Below, in pieces: positions 33,867-42,964 of a stretch of DNA of 64,000 nt (the stretch's first letter is position 1; the number at the start of each line of letters is the position of its first letter). Under the pieces are notes generated by a model. The model was not told the DNA's origin, made no database searches, and worked only from the letters and a program-made list of their open reading frames with translations. The stretch comes from Serinibacter arcticus (GTDB taxonomy: Bacteria > Actinomycetota > Actinomycetes > Actinomycetales > Beutenbergiaceae). The DNA is taken from positions 62,001 through 126,000 of the forward strand of contig NZ_PYHR01000002.1 in the NCBI RefSeq assembly GCF_003121705.1. Direction: 5' to 3'. A program made the position numbers and the translations under genes.

Positions 33867-35034
33867 GCGCCGAGGATCCGCTCCACCCGATCGGCGAGCG
33901 TCGTCGTCGACGTCGCGAGCAGCCGACGCAGGCGCCCTCCGCCGAGGTCGGCCGGGTCGGCGACCCCGACGCGACCGGCGAGACCGGCGTCGTCGAGGCA
34001 CCCGCCGCCACCCCCGCCCGCGGGGTCGCCGGTCCGACGGTGACCGGCACCGGTCCGACGACGGTGCCGTCGCGACGCCAGCTGCGCGAGGCGCGGGCGG
34101 CCGAGGAGGCGGCCAGGCAGCGGGCCGAGCGCGAGGTGATCAGCGCCGAGGCGACCCAGGCGCACCAGGTGGTGCCGGAGGAGTCCGAGCCGGCCGCTCC
34201 GGCGACCCCGGCCGCTCCGACTGCTTCGGCGCCCCCAGGCCCCCGGTGCGGGTCGCGCGGGCCGAGCGCACGGCGTCCTCGCCCGCGCTGCCCGCCGCCC
34301 CCGCAGCACCGCCGGCCGAACCGCCGGCGCCCGCGGCCACGCCGGGGAGCGCCCCGAACCGCCGATCGATGCGTGAGCGCCGGGTCGAGGGTCCCGCCGG
34401 GCCCGCGGGCCGGGGCGAGCGCGTGCCGCCGCAGCGGCCCGTCGTCCGCACCCCCGCCGCCGCGCAGGGGATCCGCAGCGTCGACGAGACGGGTGCCCTC
34501 ACCGGCGTCACGTCGACCCGCGCGTCGGAGGACTCGCCAGTCGAGGTCACGGGTCCGATCGACTGGTCCTCCTCCGTCCTGCCCGCCGTCACCGGTGAGA
34601 CGCCCGCGCCCGCCGGCGTGAGCGGCGAGACCGGCGCGGTCGCTCCGGCACCGGCCCGGCCCGGGACGGCGACCGACCCCGCGGGGACTCCTGCCGCACG
34701 AGTGGTGCCAGCGGCCCCCGAGACGCCGGCCCCGGTCGCCCCCGCCACCCCGGCGCGGCGCTCGGTGCTGTCCGCCGGACGCGCGCCCGTCCACGCCTGG
34801 GAGGCCGTGTCCGGCGAGGGCCGCGGCGCCACCGTGCCCGATCCGGGTCTCACGGAGGTCCCCGACGTCGAGGGTGTCTTCGACGTGGCGGCCCCGGACG
34901 TCGAGGTGGCCGAGGGCATCGACGTCTCCGGGGAGGCGAGCGGACAGCACGACTGGGCCACGTGGCTGAGGCGCGGGCTGCTGGCACTGGTCGGCGTCGG
35001 GATCGGGATCGCCATCTTCCTGATCGTCCGGTAG
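33863..35034 (+). pseudogene. Proline/alanine-rich protein with a C-terminal membrane anchor, frameshifted
   Basis: The start ([20 protein letters not shown]) and the end (DWATWLRRGLLALVGVGIGIAIFLIVR) are in different frames. Adding one C to the CCCCC run at 34232-34236 joins APTASAPP to RPPVRVARAERTASS and yields about 390 residues. The protein is mostly disordered Pro/Ala/Thr-rich sequence with one terminal membrane span, so a cytoplasmic linker with a tail anchor is likely. It sits between nadD and rsfS and overlaps nadD by 4 bp. Function unknown. The second frame starts straight after the C-run, so a sequencing indel is plausible. Confidence 0.8.
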
Positions 35035-35102
35035 GTCGGGGTCGAGCCCGGGGCAGCCCGTAGACTGGGGCGTCCCGTCACCGAACGCCCCTGGAGCCCC
35101 GC

Positions 35103-35492
35103 GTGCCCGCATCTGCCAACGCCGTCGAGCTGACCATCGCTGCGGCTCTCGCCGCCGCGGACAAGAAGGCCGAGGAGATCATCGCGCTCGACGTCTCCGA
35201 GCGCCTCGTCCTCACCGACGCCTTCCTCGTCGCCTCCGGCACGAGCGAGCGTCAGGTCTCCGGCATCGTCGACGGCATCGAGGACGCGCTGCACGCACGC
35301 GGCGTCAAGGCGATCCGCAAGGAGGGCGTCTCGCAGGGTCGCTGGGTGCTGCTCGACTACGGCGACATCATCGTCCACGTCCAGCACTCCGAGGACCGCG
35401 AGTTCTACGCCCTCGAGCGCCTGTGGCGGGACTGCCCGGTCATCGAGCTCCCGGCGGAGGTCCGCGAGGCCCCGCAGGACGCCGCGGAGTGA
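35103..35492 (+). CDS. rsfS: Ribosomal silencing factor RsfS
   Basis: RsfS binds L14 and blocks subunit joining when nutrients are short. The 129-residue protein shows AAADKKAEEIIALDVSERL, DAFLVASGTSERQVSGIVDG, and GRWVLLDYGDIIVHVQ, all typical. TAGACT at 35061-35066 would start the mRNA about 30 nt upstream. It overlaps the phosphatase gene by 4 bp. Confidence 0.96.
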   Translation: MPASANAVELTIAAALAAADKKAEEIIALDVSERLVLTDAFLVASGTSERQVSGIVDGIEDALHARGVKAIRKEGVSQGRWVLLDYGDIIVHVQHSEDREFYALERLWRDCPVIELPAEVREAPQDAAE

Positions 35493-36100
35493 CCGCCGGC
35501 ACCATCGTGCTCTGGCGGCACGGTCAGACCGACTACAACGTGGCCATGCGGCTGCAGGGTCAGACCGACATCCCGCTGAACGAGACCGGGCGGGCGCAGG
35601 CCGAGACGGCCGCCGCCGTCCTGGCCGAGCTGCGGCCCGACGCGATCGTCGCCTCCGACCTGTCGCGCGCCGTCGCCACCGCCTCGGCTCTCGCGTCGCG
35701 CCTCGATCTCCCCGTCGTCACCGACCCCCGCCTGCGGGAGCGGGACTTCGGCGACTGGGAGGGGCTGCACGGCGACGTCATCGCCGAGCGCTGGCCCGAC
35801 GCGCACGAGGTCTGGCGCGCCGGTGGCCACCCCGAGGGCGTGCGCGCCGAGCGGCGGGGCGACGTCGGAACCCGCTTCGCCGCCGGCGTGACCGACGCCG
35901 CGTCCCGGCTCGAGCCGAGCCAGACCCTCGTGGTCGTCGCGCACGGCGCCTGCATCACCGCGGGCATCACCACGCTGCTGGGCCTGGACGCCGAGACCTG
36001 GGGCGGCCTCCAGGGGCTGAACAACTGCCACTGGTCGGTGCTCGGAGCCTCCAGCCGGACGCCGCACCGGCGGCTGCTGTCGCACAACGTGCGGGCCTGA
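35489..36100 (+). CDS. Histidine phosphatase, possible glucosyl-3-phosphoglycerate phosphatase
   Basis: The 203-residue protein has the RHG signature LWRHGQTDYN and the second catalytic histidine in VVVAHGACITAG. In M. tuberculosis the same position after nadD-rsfS encodes GpgP (Rv2419c), which dephosphorylates glucosyl-3-phosphoglycerate; the assignment here is by synteny only. It may equally be a broad phosphoglycerate-mutase-like phosphatase. GTG 35489 overlaps the rsfS stop. Confidence 0.85.
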   Translation: MTAGTIVLWRHGQTDYNVAMRLQGQTDIPLNETGRAQAETAAAVLAELRPDAIVASDLSRAVATASALASRLDLPVVTDPRLRERDFGDWEGLHGDVIAERWPDAHEVWRAGGHPEGVRAERRGDVGTRFAAGVTDAASRLEPSQTLVVVAHGACITAGITTLLGLDAETWGGLQGLNNCHWSVLGASSRTPHRRLLSHNVRA

Positions 36101-36155
36101 CCGCGTGGGCCCGGTCGGGGCGCCGAGACCGCGCGATCGGCACCAGGAGGCCGAT

Positions 36156-36184
36156 TTGGTCGAATCGCCCGGGCCACGTAAGAT
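36156..36184 (+). promoter_or_regulatory. Promoter of tRNA-Ala
   Basis: TTGGTC (36156-36161) and TAAGAT (36179-36184) are 17 bp apart, placing the transcript start about 75 nt before the mature tRNA. Confidence 0.65.
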
Positions 36185-36265
36185 AGTCAAGCCCTGCGGG
36201 GCACGGCACGAAGCAGCAGGACAGCACGGCGGAAACACAGCAAGACCCAGTCGGTCAGCCGACAC

Positions 36266-36338
36266 GGGGCATTGGCGCAGTTGGTAGCGCGCTTCCATGG
36301 CATGGAAGAGGTCAGGGGTTCGAATCCCCTATGCTCCA
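36266..36338 (+). tRNA. tRNA-Ala (anticodon GGC)
   Basis: The acceptor GGGGCAT pairs with ATGCTCC, including the G3-U70 wobble that marks alanine tRNAs; the D arm GCGC/GCGC, anticodon arm CTTCC-ATGGCAT-GGAAG with anticodon GGC, and T arm AGGGG-TTCGAAT-CCCCT are all complete. The discriminator is A, and CCA is not encoded (CACAG follows). Confidence 0.98.
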
Positions 36339-36345
36339 CAGCTCG

Positions 36346-36374
36346 AGAAGCCCGGGACGGTGTCCCGGGCTTCT
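36346..36374 (+). terminator. Terminator after tRNA-Ala
   Basis: AGAAGCCCGGGAC (36346-36358) pairs over 13 bp with GTCCCGGGCTTCT (36362-36374) around a GGT loop, 8 nt after the tRNA. Confidence 0.9.
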
Positions 36375-36420
36375 TGCATTCCCGGTTGATGGTGCGGGGC
36401 CGCGGCCGGCCTCGCGCGTG

Positions 36421-36642
36421 TCAGTTCCGACGCGTGACGACGTACCAGGAGCCGTCGGCCCGCTGCACGCGCTCGAGCGTCTCGTGGAGCTGGGTCTCGC
36501 GGGCCTCGTCCGCCTCCGTGACCGGGGTGACGTCGCCGTGGGGGCGCAGCTGGGCCGGTCCGAAGACCCGCAGCGCGAACCGGTAGGTGCCGCTGCGACC
36601 GCTCCAGCGGCCCCCGCCGCCCCGTCGGCCGGCGCGAGTCAC
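36421..36642 (-). CDS. Small hypothetical protein (up to 73 aa)
   Basis: The C-terminal half (YRFALRVFGPAQLRPHGDVT, then a charged helix, ending GSWYVVTRRN) has regular coding character, while the first 17 residues are Arg/Gly-rich, so the real start may be internal. No family recognised. There is no clear ribosome site. It lies between the tRNA terminator and a lipoprotein gene on the same strand. Confidence 0.5.
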   Translation of the reverse strand: MTRAGRRGGGGRWSGRSGTYRFALRVFGPAQLRPHGDVTPVTEADEARETQLHETLERVQRADGSWYVVTRRN

Positions 36643-36741
36643 GGGCGCACCCGTCCGGCCCGAACGGCGAGCACGGGTGCGACGACGGGCTGCACCGACC
36701 CGAGGACGACGGCGGTGGCGTGGGTGATCACGAGGTCGAGC

Positions 36742-37482
36742 CTAGGCGGAGTGCGCCTCGACCAGATCGACCAGGGCCCGGGCGGCACCCTCGGGGCCGA
36801 GCGCGTCGAAGTCCTCCCGGCTGAGCGAGTTCACCTCGAGCACGACCCCGGCGAGCTGGTCCTCGCTCGGGAGGAACACCTCGTACTTCCCCTGCGGGTT
36901 CGTCGGGTACCAGGTGGCGAGGACGTCCAGCGTGGTGCCGTCGACGGTCTCGCGGCTCGCCGTCACCTCCTGCACGTCGCTGCTCGGACGGGTGACGAAG
37001 AGGTCGAGGGTCTCGGCGAGGTCGTCCGCCGAGGTCGCCTGCAGGAGCTGGACCTCGCCGGCGTAGCGTCCGCTGGCCCCGTACCGGCAGAGGTAGCGAT
37101 AGCTCTCCTGGTCCGCGGGGTCGCTCCCGTAGGCGCCCCACCCCGCGCCCCTGCCTTCCGACTCCTCCCCGAGCAGGCCCGGGGCGGCGTCGAACAGGAG
37201 GCAGTCCGTACGGAGGTCCAGCACCGGGGCGGCGGCACCGAAGCCGTCCGAGTCCGGCCAGCCGGCGGCCGTCTGGCTCAGCCAGTCCTCCGGGATCGTG
37301 AGGGCGGCCCCCGTCGACTCCGGGGACGACGAGGAGGAGGACGTCGACGTCGCTGAGGGCGAGGCCGAGGTCGTCGACCCGTCGTCGGGCGGTCCCGAGA
37401 GCTGCTCGCCACCGCAGGCGGTGAGGGACGCCGTCGCGACGGCGGCGACGAGCAGGGCGAGAGCGGGGATCTGTCGGGTCAC
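36742..37482 (-). CDS. Hypothetical lipoprotein
   Basis: The 246-residue protein has a signal peptide with lipobox LTAC (MTRQIPALALLVAAVATASL then TACGG) and a Ser/Thr-rich linker (residues 32-60), followed by a domain with PEDWLSQTAAGWPD and TTLDVLATWYPTNPQGKYEV. Cysteines TDCLL and YLCRY may form a disulfide. It is a surface-anchored protein of unknown role. The upstream gap (37483-37663) holds the promoter of the divergent alcohol dehydrogenase (TAGGCT at 37652-37657). Confidence 0.8.
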   Translation of the reverse strand: MTRQIPALALLVAAVATASLTACGGEQLSGPPDDGSTTSASPSATSTSSSSSSPESTGAALTIPEDWLSQTAAGWPDSDGFGAAAPVLDLRTDCLLFDAAPGLLGEESEGRGAGWGAYGSDPADQESYRYLCRYGASGRYAGEVQLLQATSADDLAETLDLFVTRPSSDVQEVTASRETVDGTTLDVLATWYPTNPQGKYEVFLPSEDQLAGVVLEVNSLSREDFDALGPEGAARALVDLVEAHSA

Positions 37483-37663
37483 GGGACGCTCCGGGGGGTG
37501 GACGACGTGGGGAAGGCGAGGTGGGCGGGGTCGGGGACGACCACGAGGTCGGGACCGGCCCGGCCGCCGAACCTAGCAGCGCCTCCCGGCGCGCCGGGGA
37601 TCGGGGATCAATCCCCGGGAGCCGGCGATCGGGACCCGGCGGTCTCGCCCGTAGGCTCGTGCC

Positions 37664-38725
37664 ATGCGCGCCACCCTCATCCACGCCCCCGGTGACATCC
37701 GGTCCGAGATCGTTCCCGACCCCGTGCTCTCCACCGGCGGCGACGCCGTCGTGCGCGTCACCGCGAGCTGCGTCTGCGGCTCCGACCTGTGGCCCTACCG
37801 CGGCGTGACGCCGACGAAGGAGCCGAAGCGGATCGGGCACGAGTTCGTCGGCGTCGTCGAGCAGGTCGGCGCCGACGTGACCTCCGTCGCCGTCGGCGAC
37901 TTCGTCATCGCCCCGTTCTACGTCTGCTGCGGCGAGTGCGTGAACTGCCGCAACGGCGTCAGCACCTCGTGCCTGAACGGCGGCTGGTGGGGCTCGGACG
38001 TGCGCGACCTCGGATTCGCCGACGGCGCCCAGGGCGAGCTCGTGCGCGTCCCGCTGGCGGACGGCACGCTCGTCAACGTCTCCGCCGTGATCGGCGGTCA
38101 GCCCGACCCGGCGCTCATCCCCAGCCTCCTCACCCTGGCGGACGTCATGGGCACCGGGCACCACGCCGCGATCTCGGCCGGCGTCGTGCCGGGCGCGACG
38201 GTCGCCGTCGTGGGCGACGGTGCGGTGGGCCTGTGCGGCGTGCTCGCCGCCCGCCGCCTCGGCGCGGGCCGCATCATCGCGATGTCGCGGCACTCCGACC
38301 GCGCGGCCATCGCGCGGGAGTTCGGTGCCACGGACGTCCTGCCCGAGCGGGGCGACGCCGGCGTCGAGGCGGTCCGCGCCCTCACCGGCGGGATCGGCGC
38401 GGACGCCGTGCTCGAGTGCGTGGGCACCGAGGAGTCGATGGACCAGGCCCTGCGCTCGGCCCGACCCGGCGGCCGCGTCGGCTTCGTCGGGGTGCCCAAC
38501 GGCGGCCCCGAGCTGCCGGTGCGCACGATGTTCGCCACGAACGTCGGCGTCGTCGGGGGAGTGGCGCCCGTCCGCGGCTACATCGCCGAGCTGCTCACCG
38601 ACGTCCTGAGCGGCGCCATCGACCCCGGTCGGGTGTTCGACCTGGAGCTGCCGCTGGCCGAGGCCGCCCGCGCGTACCGGGCGATGGACGGGCGAACCGC
38701 CACGAAGGTGCTGCTGCGGTCCTGA
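37664..38725 (+). CDS. Zinc-dependent alcohol dehydrogenase
   Basis: The 353-residue medium-chain dehydrogenase has the catalytic zinc ligands C36 region (CVCGSDLWPYRG), GHEFVG, and the structural zinc loop (CCGECVNCRNGVSTSC), plus the Rossmann motif VVGDGAVGLCGV. The last (GDGAVG) is the NAD(P)-binding turn. The substrate is not evident. TAGGCT 6 nt before the ATG suggests leaderless expression. Confidence 0.9.
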   Translation: MRATLIHAPGDIRSEIVPDPVLSTGGDAVVRVTASCVCGSDLWPYRGVTPTKEPKRIGHEFVGVVEQVGADVTSVAVGDFVIAPFYVCCGECVNCRNGVSTSCLNGGWWGSDVRDLGFADGAQGELVRVPLADGTLVNVSAVIGGQPDPALIPSLLTLADVMGTGHHAAISAGVVPGATVAVVGDGAVGLCGVLAARRLGAGRIIAMSRHSDRAAIAREFGATDVLPERGDAGVEAVRALTGGIGADAVLECVGTEESMDQALRSARPGGRVGFVGVPNGGPELPVRTMFATNVGVVGGVAPVRGYIAELLTDVLSGAIDPGRVFDLELPLAEAARAYRAMDGRTATKVLLRS

Positions 38726-38781
38726 CCCGTTCAGCCGACGCGTCCTCCCACCGCGCCGGTGGCGGCCGTTACGGTGGAGCG

Positions 38782-39465
38782 ATGGACATGCTCATCGCCG
38801 AGGACGTCATGCTGCTCCTGCTCGACGACGCGACCGGCTCGGTCGCCGGCTCGTCCGCCGTGCACTACACGCTCGGGGGCGCCGTGCTGGTCGAGCTCGC
38901 GCTCGCGGAGCGCGTCTGGATCGAGCCGTCGGGCAGCGCGTGGCGCACCGCCAGGGTCCACCCCGTGCCCGGGGCACCGCCACTGGCCGATCCGCTCCTG
39001 CAGGGGGCGCTGGGGATCGTCGCCGAGAAGCCGCGGAGCGCCCAGGACCTCGTGAACCGGCTCGGGAAGGGCCTGCGCGAGCACGTCGCCGAGCGCCTGG
39101 TCAATCGCGGCCTCGTGCGCCGCGAGACCACGAACGTGCTCGGCCTCTTCCCCTCGACGCGCTGGCCGGCGCAGGACGCGCGCCACGAGCAGGAGCTGCG
39201 CGGGACGCTCGAGCTGGTGCTCGCGCGCGGCGCGGTGCCCGACGCGCGGACGGGCGCTGTCGTGGCCCTCCTGTCGGCCGCCGACCAGGCCCACCGGGTG
39301 CTCGGCTACCCGGGGATCGCCCCGCGCGACGTCAAGGCGCGCGCGAAGGTGATCGCTGAGGGCGACTGGGCGGCCAAGGCCGTCAAGGACGCCGTCGCGG
39401 CGATGAACGCGGCCGTGATCGGCGCCATCGTGGCGACGACGGTCGTCACCGGCAGCAGCAGCTGA
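38782..39465 (+). CDS. GPP34 (GOLPH3-like) family protein
   Basis: The 227-residue protein matches the GOLPH3/GPP34 pattern: MLIAEDVMLLLLDDATGS, YTLGGAVLVELALAERVWIE, EHVAERLVNRGLVRRE, and WPAQDARHEQELRGTLELVL. Eukaryotic GOLPH3 binds phosphatidylinositol-4-phosphate on Golgi; bacterial members are widespread in actinobacteria with unknown role, probably at the membrane. TACGGT lies 6 nt before the ATG (leaderless). It stands alone between an alcohol dehydrogenase and a convergent PfpI gene. Confidence 0.85.
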   Translation: MDMLIAEDVMLLLLDDATGSVAGSSAVHYTLGGAVLVELALAERVWIEPSGSAWRTARVHPVPGAPPLADPLLQGALGIVAEKPRSAQDLVNRLGKGLREHVAERLVNRGLVRRETTNVLGLFPSTRWPAQDARHEQELRGTLELVLARGAVPDARTGAVVALLSAADQAHRVLGYPGIAPRDVKARAKVIAEGDWAAKAVKDAVAAMNAAVIGAIVATTVVTGSSS

Positions 39466-39492
39466 GGACCGGCGGCAGCGGGGAGGACGGCG

Positions 39493-40101
39493 TCAGCGCC
39501 GCCAGGCGTAGTCCATCTGCCGCGCCGTCCGCTCGGCGTGGACGACGTCGGACAGCACTCCGACCAGGTGAAGGCTGAGGTCGAGTCCGGCCGAGATACC
39601 GGCCGAGGTGTACAGGCCGTCGCCGCCGATCCAGCGCGCGCGGTCCGTCACCCTCAGTCCGGGGAAGCGCTGCGCGAGGTCGCCCTGGTCCTCCCAGTGC
39701 GTCGTGACCTCCTGGTCGGTGAGCACGCCGGCCTCGGCCAGCAGGAACGCGCCGGTGCAGACCGATGCGAGCGTCGGCGTGCCGCCACGGGCGGCGATCC
39801 AGTCGACGACGACCCGGTCGCGCTCCACCTCGGTCGTCACCCCGCCCGGCACGATCAGCAGGTCGAGCTCGGGGGCGTCGAGCAGGGTGCTGTCGGCCGT
39901 GAGGACGAGCCCGCCGCGGGCCCGGACCCGGTGGTCGGTCGTCGAGGCCGCGATCAGCGTGACGGTGAAGCCGCGCCAGCCGGGCTCGGCACCCGCGAAC
40001 CGGGAGGCGACGGAGAAGACCTCGAACGGGCCGCAGGCGTCGAGCACCTCGACCTCGTCGAACACCAGGATGCCCACGCGCAGGGGCGAGGAGGTCGTCA
40101 C
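39493..40101 (-). CDS. DJ-1/PfpI family protein (glutamine amidotransferase-like)
   Basis: The 202-residue protein begins RVGILVFDEVEVLDACGPFEV and has the nucleophile elbow LASVCTGAFLLAEAG with the reactive cysteine, and VTDRARWIGGDGLYTSAG. This pattern is that of the isonitrile-hydratase/ThiJ branch of PfpI proteins. Substrate unknown. It overlaps the DUF1801 gene by 4 bp and is the last gene of the minus-strand purine-salvage transcript. Confidence 0.87.
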   Translation of the reverse strand: MTTSSPLRVGILVFDEVEVLDACGPFEVFSVASRFAGAEPGWRGFTVTLIAASTTDHRVRARGGLVLTADSTLLDAPELDLLIVPGGVTTEVERDRVVVDWIAARGGTPTLASVCTGAFLLAEAGVLTDQEVTTHWEDQGDLAQRFPGLRVTDRARWIGGDGLYTSAGISAGLDLSLHLVGVLSDVVHAERTARQMDYAWRR

Positions 40102-40505
40102 GACTCGTGCACCACCCAGCGCGTGAGGAGATCGGAGAGCGCGGGTGCCGCCGTCGTGATCTGCTCGAGGTCGCCGAGCTCGATCGTGCCGCGGACGTCC
40201 GAGACCCAGGTGACCAGGCCGTCGGGGTCGGGCAGGTCGGGGCGTCGGCCGCGCCGCTCGGACTGGCCGGTGCCGCGGTGCAGGACGAGCAGCACGCGCT
40301 CGCCGCGGACGTTGAAGGTGAGGCGGTCGGCGTCGCCCAGCCGATAGCTCGGGGCGTTCCAGCGGATCGCCTCGCTCAGCGCCGGCCGGACCCCCAGCAC
40401 CACCGCCCGGGTGGCCTCCACCCTGGCGCGGGTACCGCCGTCGAGCTCGGCGAGGTAGTGCTCGACGTCCGCGTGCTTGAGGGTGGCCACGGGGCGATTG
40501 TGCAC
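40098..40505 (-). CDS. DUF1801 (YdhG-like) domain protein
   Basis: The 135-residue protein has the DUF1801 pattern: HADVEHYLAELDGGTRARVE, IRWNAPSYRLG, and LLVLHRGTG. The family forms a small alpha-beta fold of unknown role. The GTG start at 40505 lies 22 nt after the purine nucleoside phosphorylase gene, and it overlaps the PfpI gene by ATGA. Confidence 0.82.
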   Translation of the reverse strand: MHNRPVATLKHADVEHYLAELDGGTRARVEATRAVVLGVRPALSEAIRWNAPSYRLGDADRLTFNVRGERVLLVLHRGTGQSERRGRRPDLPDPDGLVTWVSDVRGTIELGDLEQITTAAPALSDLLTRWVVHES

Positions 40506-40527
40506 CTCGTGGAGCTCCCGCGGGAGG

Positions 40528-41349
40528 TCAGTCCGCCGTCAGGGCGCCTCGCACCGCCGTCGCGAGCGTCTCCCGCGAGCGGGCCGCGGCGTCGAGCACG
40601 GCCTGCGGGTCGGTCGTCGCGGCGTCGAAGGACAGGTCCGACACCACGCTCAGGCCGGCTGCCCGCAGGCCGAGCGCCGCCGCCGTCAGCGCCTCGTGGA
40701 CGGTGGACATGCCGACGACGTCGGCGCCGGACGCCGCGAGCAGGCGGCTCTCCGCGTCCGTCTGGTACTCGGGGCCACGCAGCGCCGCATAGGTGCCGGA
40801 CCGGGGGCAGACCGCCGTCGTCGCGGCCGCGAGCGTCCGGTCCCAGACGGTGCGGGGGTCGAGGAACACGCCGCCGTCGAACGGCGAGGAGCCCGTGAGG
40901 TTGAGGTGGTCGGTGATCGCGACGACGTCGCCGAGCTTCCAGGGCCGCAGGCAGCCGTTCGCGTTGGTGAGCACGGTCCGGCGCGCCCCGGCGGCCGCGG
41001 CGATGCGGACCAGGGCGGTCACGCGACGGCGGTCGACGCCCTCGTACAGGTGCGTGCGTCCGAGCGCGACGAGCACTCGGGTCCCGGGGGAGCCGTCGGG
41101 GGAGTCGGGCAGCACGCAGCTGCGCAGCTCGTCGAGGTGTCCGTCGGCGGTCGGGGCGAGCACGCCGGGCAGCTCCGACAACCGGAGCGTCGCCGTCGCG
41201 GTGCCGAGCGTGTCCGCGACGTCGGTCAGTCCCGAGCCGAGCACGACGAGGGCGTCGTGCCGCTCGTGGCCGGTGACGGCCGCGAGGTGGGCGGCGGCCG
41301 CGGCGTCGTCGGCGTCGAGCAGGTGGGCGCGAAAGTCCTCGGGGCTCAT
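40528..41349 (-). CDS. Purine-nucleoside phosphorylase
   Basis: The 273-residue protein has VVLGSGLTDVAD (phosphate loop), VLTNANGCLRPWKLGDVVAI, LRGPEYQTDAE, and GADVVGMSTVHEALTA, the class II trimeric PNP pattern for splitting inosine/guanosine to base and ribose-1-phosphate. It starts 10 nt after the purine-cytosine permease gene, so uptake and cleavage of purines are co-expressed. Confidence 0.93.
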   Translation of the reverse strand: MSPEDFRAHLLDADDAAAAAHLAAVTGHERHDALVVLGSGLTDVADTLGTATATLRLSELPGVLAPTADGHLDELRSCVLPDSPDGSPGTRVLVALGRTHLYEGVDRRRVTALVRIAAAAGARRTVLTNANGCLRPWKLGDVVAITDHLNLTGSSPFDGGVFLDPRTVWDRTLAAATTAVCPRSGTYAALRGPEYQTDAESRLLAASGADVVGMSTVHEALTAAALGLRAAGLSVVSDLSFDAATTDPQAVLDAAARSRETLATAVRGALTAD

Positions 41350-41359
41350 GTCGCCGGTC

Positions 41360-42856
41360 TCAGCGCACGACGCCGGCGACGCCGGTGACGTCTCCGACGA
41401 GCGAGCCCGTCCGCTCCTGGTCGGCCACCCGGCCGCGGCACAGGAGGAGGTAGCCGCCGAAACCGATCACGAGCGCGAGCAGGACTCCGAGGTTCGCCCA
41501 GGCCCAGTCGCCCTCCCTGCCCCCGACGAGTCCGAGCAGGTAGCCCTGCCACGACAGCCAGGAGGCGGAGGTGTTCTGCACGAAGCCGAACCCGACGACG
41601 GCGGCGAGCGCCAGGATGCCCAGCGCCGCGCGGTTGACCGAGCCGTACACGCCCTTCGCGGTGAAGAGGTCGGCCTCGGCGTAGTCGCGACGACGCAGCA
41701 GGATGTCGGCCAGCATGATCCCGGCCCAGCCGGCGATCACGACGCCGAGCGTGGTGAGGAAGCCGGTGAACGGCCCGAGGAAGTCGGCGGAGAAGAAGAC
41801 CACGACGATCGTGCCGAGCGTCATGATCGTGCCGTCGATCCCGGTGGCGACCGGGCGGGTGACGGGCAGGCCGGTGGCCAGCAGCGACAGCCCCGAGGAG
41901 TAGATGTCCATCGTGATGCCGCCGATCAGCCCGAGGATCGCGACGACCGCGAACGGCACGAGGAACCACGTCGGGAGCACGGTGGTCAGCGCCCCGATCG
42001 GGTCGGCGGCGATGGCGTCGGTGAGCGAGGGGTCGGAGCCCACGAGCAGGAGGCCGAACACCACCAGGGCGACGCAGGGGAGCGCGGAACCGACCGTCGT
42101 CCAGCCCACGACCCCGCGGGTGCTGGCCGAGCGGGGCAGGTAGCGCGAGTAGTCGGCCGCGGCGTTGACCCAGCCGAGCCCGAAGCCGGTCAGCACCATC
42201 ACCAGGGCGCCGATCACGGCGGCGAGCGAGCCGGCCGGCAGCGCCATCACGGCACCGAGATCGATCCGCGGGATGACGAGGGCGAGATAGACGATCGTCA
42301 GGGCCGCGGTGATCCAGGTGATCCACGTGGTGGCCTTCATCAGCGTGTCGAAGCCGAGCACGCCGGCGCCGCCCGCGATGAGCACGACGGCGACGAGCGC
42401 GACGATCTGAGCGACCGTCGTGCCCTCGAAGCCGAGCGCGGTCATCACGGTCGCCGCCGCGAGCGTGGCCATGACGCACAGGAACGTCTCCCAGCCGACC
42501 GTGAGGATCCAGGAGATGACGGCGGAGACCCGGTTGCCGTGGTACCCGAACGCCGCCCGGGAGAGGACCAGCGTCGGGGCCGAGCCGCGCTTCCCTGCGA
42601 TGGCGATCAGGCCGCACAGGCCGAAGCTCGCCACGACACCGATCACCGACGCGGCGACCGCCTGCCAGAACGAGATCCCGAACCCGAGGACGAACGAGCC
42701 CCACGAGATCCCGAACACGGAGATGTTCGCGGCGAACCAGGGCATGAAGAGGTCGCGGGGCCGGCCCTTGCGATCGCCCTCGGGGATGACGTCGGTGCCC
42801 GCCATCTCCACGGTGACGGTTCTGGTCCCGGCTCCGGCCGTCGGGGTCGTGCTCAT
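41360..42856 (-). CDS. NCS1-family purine-cytosine permease
   Basis: The 498-residue protein has 12 membrane spans, starting after GRPRDLFMPWFAANISVFGI, a signature of the cytosine/purine NCS1 group, with SRAAFGYHGNRVSAVISW in span 3. The ATG at 42856 was chosen for the family-like start. It is the first gene of the operon with PNP, DUF1801 and PfpI, so it probably imports nucleobases or related compounds. TACGGT about 45 nt upstream may be its -10. Confidence 0.9.
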   Translation of the reverse strand: MSTTPTAGAGTRTVTVEMAGTDVIPEGDRKGRPRDLFMPWFAANISVFGISWGSFVLGFGISFWQAVAASVIGVVASFGLCGLIAIAGKRGSAPTLVLSRAAFGYHGNRVSAVISWILTVGWETFLCVMATLAAATVMTALGFEGTTVAQIVALVAVVLIAGGAGVLGFDTLMKATTWITWITAALTIVYLALVIPRIDLGAVMALPAGSLAAVIGALVMVLTGFGLGWVNAAADYSRYLPRSASTRGVVGWTTVGSALPCVALVVFGLLLVGSDPSLTDAIAADPIGALTTVLPTWFLVPFAVVAILGLIGGITMDIYSSGLSLLATGLPVTRPVATGIDGTIMTLGTIVVVFFSADFLGPFTGFLTTLGVVIAGWAGIMLADILLRRRDYAEADLFTAKGVYGSVNRAALGILALAAVVGFGFVQNTSASWLSWQGYLLGLVGGREGDWAWANLGVLLALVIGFGGYLLLCRGRVADQERTGSLVGDVTGVAGVVR

Positions 42857-42964
42857 GGCCCGTTCCTCACTGCGGAGCCCGACGGCCCCAGCGTCGCCAC
42901 CGTAGGGACCTCGGGCGTCCGTGTCCACGAACGACGCCGTGCCGCCTCGCCGCCCGGGCGGGAC

